This document shows, piece by piece, positions 5,334 through 5,644 of a stretch of 5,644 nt of DNA. How positions within the stretch are numbered: position 1 is the stretch's first letter; each line of letters opens with the position of its first letter. Source of the DNA: Pseudomonadota bacterium (GTDB lineage Bacteria; Myxococcota; UBA9042; PHBI01); the NCBI GenBank assembly GCA_005788935.1, contig SYAK01000395.1:1-5644 (forward strand). Direction: 5' to 3'. The translations under genes and the position numbers were made by a program. The notes beneath the pieces were generated by a model that ran no database searches, was not told the origin of the DNA, and saw only the letters and a program-made list of their open reading frames with translations.

Positions 5334-5348
5334 CCGAACGTGTAGAAC
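5320..5348 (+). promoter_or_regulatory. Weak candidate promoter for aepX
   Basis: TTGCGG (5320-5325) and TAGAAC (5343-5348) are spaced by 17 bp and match the sigma-70 consensus at three and four of six positions. Transcription would begin near 5355, leaving a leader of about 70 nt. The -35 overlaps the right half of the nested inverted repeat, which would fit repression by a protein bound there. In GC-rich genomes such matches are weak evidence. Confidence 0.2.
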
Positions 5349-5427
5349 CCGCCGAACCGGTACGGGCTGACGCGACAGCGCGCCGCCTGCCCGCCGCAAC
5401 CGTCACCCCACCGCGGGATGGATCACG

Positions 5428-5644
5428 ATGAAGAAGACGACGCGTTTCAAGGGTTTGCTCACGTCCCACGAGCTCGAGTTCATCTGCGAGGCCCACAACG
5501 GGCTGTCGGCCAAGATCGTGGAAGAGGCCGGCTTCAAGGGCATCTGGGGTTCGGGCCTCTCGATTTCCGCCGCGATGGGCGTCCGTGACAACAACGAGGC
5601 CTCGTGGACGCAGGTCCTCGAGGTGCTCGAGTTCATGGCCGAGC
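5428..5644 (+). CDS. aepX: Phosphoenolpyruvate mutase, C-terminus outside window
   Basis: PEP mutase converts phosphoenolpyruvate to phosphonopyruvate, forming the C-P bond that opens nearly all phosphonate biosynthesis. The 72 visible residues match the N-terminus of the family: [20 protein letters not shown] (10-29), [20 protein letters not shown] (30-49), [20 protein letters not shown] (50-69). W40, S42 and D54 line up with Trp44, Ser46 and Asp58 around the active site of the Mytilus enzyme, with a constant offset of four; the metal-binding acids lie beyond the window. The GIWGSG and NEASWTQ motifs separate it from related isocitrate and methylisocitrate lyases. The ATG at 5428 fits the family's short N-terminus; only a weak GGGATGG precedes it. 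An ATG at 5418 is out of frame. Downstream partners such as phosphonopyruvate decarboxylase cannot be seen. Confidence 0.93.
   Translation, partial: MKKTTRFKGLLTSHELEFICEAHNGLSAKIVEEAGFKGIWGSGLSISAAMGVRDNNEASWTQVLEVLEFMAE

Larger units (their letters stand above)
5194..5427. promoter_or_regulatory. Divergent selA/aepX intergenic region with several inverted repeats
   Basis: This 234-bp region must hold the start signals of both selA (minus) and aepX (plus). I see no gene in it. It contains perfect palindromes at 5237-5248 (CCCCGCGCGGGG) and 5264-5273 (CCTCGCGAGG), an A/T-centred inverted repeat at 5281-5296, and a nested inverted repeat at 5300-5333. The A/T-rich core of the 5281-5296 element stands out in otherwise GC-dense DNA. 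No convincing selA promoter could be assigned; a TAGGAT at 5235-5230 on the minus strand is a weak -10 candidate without a good -35. Confidence 0.6.

Noticed and set aside
5418..5430. An ATG ten bases before the aepX start
   Set aside because: It is in another frame and its translation has no resemblance to PEP mutase.

Overview
The window is a compact, very GC-rich stretch of chromosome. Almost all of it is one minus-strand block of translation genes. Read 5' to 3' on the minus strand (high to low coordinates) the order is selA, rpsP (bS16), khpA (KH-domain RNA-binding protein), rimM, trmD, a stand-alone SPOUT-fold RNA methyltransferase, rplS (bL19), a rho-independent terminator, and rnhB (RNase HII, cut by the window start). 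A divergent plus-strand gene at the right edge, aepX (phosphoenolpyruvate mutase), is cut by the window end.

The rpsP-khpA-rimM-trmD-rplS core is a widely conserved bacterial ribosome assembly and tRNA modification operon. The extra SPOUT methyltransferase between trmD and rplS, rnhB downstream, and the heavy G/C bias of third positions suggest a deltaproteobacterial or Myxococcota-like organism. This is inference from gene order and composition; no lineage marker was compared. Nothing looks like a phage, transposon, CRISPR array, rRNA or tRNA.

Layout: 1-567 rnhB (partial); 589-621 terminator; 648-1004 rplS; 1020-1610 SPOUT methyltransferase; 1647-2432 trmD; 2429-3142 rimM, with a 15-bp triplicate repeat in its 5' end; 3184-3438 khpA; 3438-3731 rpsP; 3820-5193 selA; 5194-5427 divergent intergenic region rich in inverted repeats; 5428-5644 aepX (partial). 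Genes from rpsP to rplS are tightly packed: TGATG at rpsP/khpA, GTGA at rimM/trmD, and gaps of 41, 36 and 15 bp elsewhere. This points to one transcript with translational coupling, ending mainly at the terminator after rplS. rnhB lies just beyond and is probably read by leak-through.

Functionally, bS16 and RimM act in 30S maturation, bL19 is a 50S bridge protein, TrmD methylates G37 of tRNA to hold reading frame, and KhpA is a small RNA-binding protein. SelA makes Sec-tRNA(Sec), so the organism probably makes selenoproteins, although no selB or selC is seen here. AepX starts phosphonate biosynthesis and is unrelated to the translation genes.

I found no convincing undescribed multi-gene system. 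The points most worth a second look are the uncharacterised SPOUT methyltransferase, the inverted-repeat cluster between selA and aepX, non-consensus residues in SelA and TrmD, the RimM repeat, and the terminator-gated rnhB.
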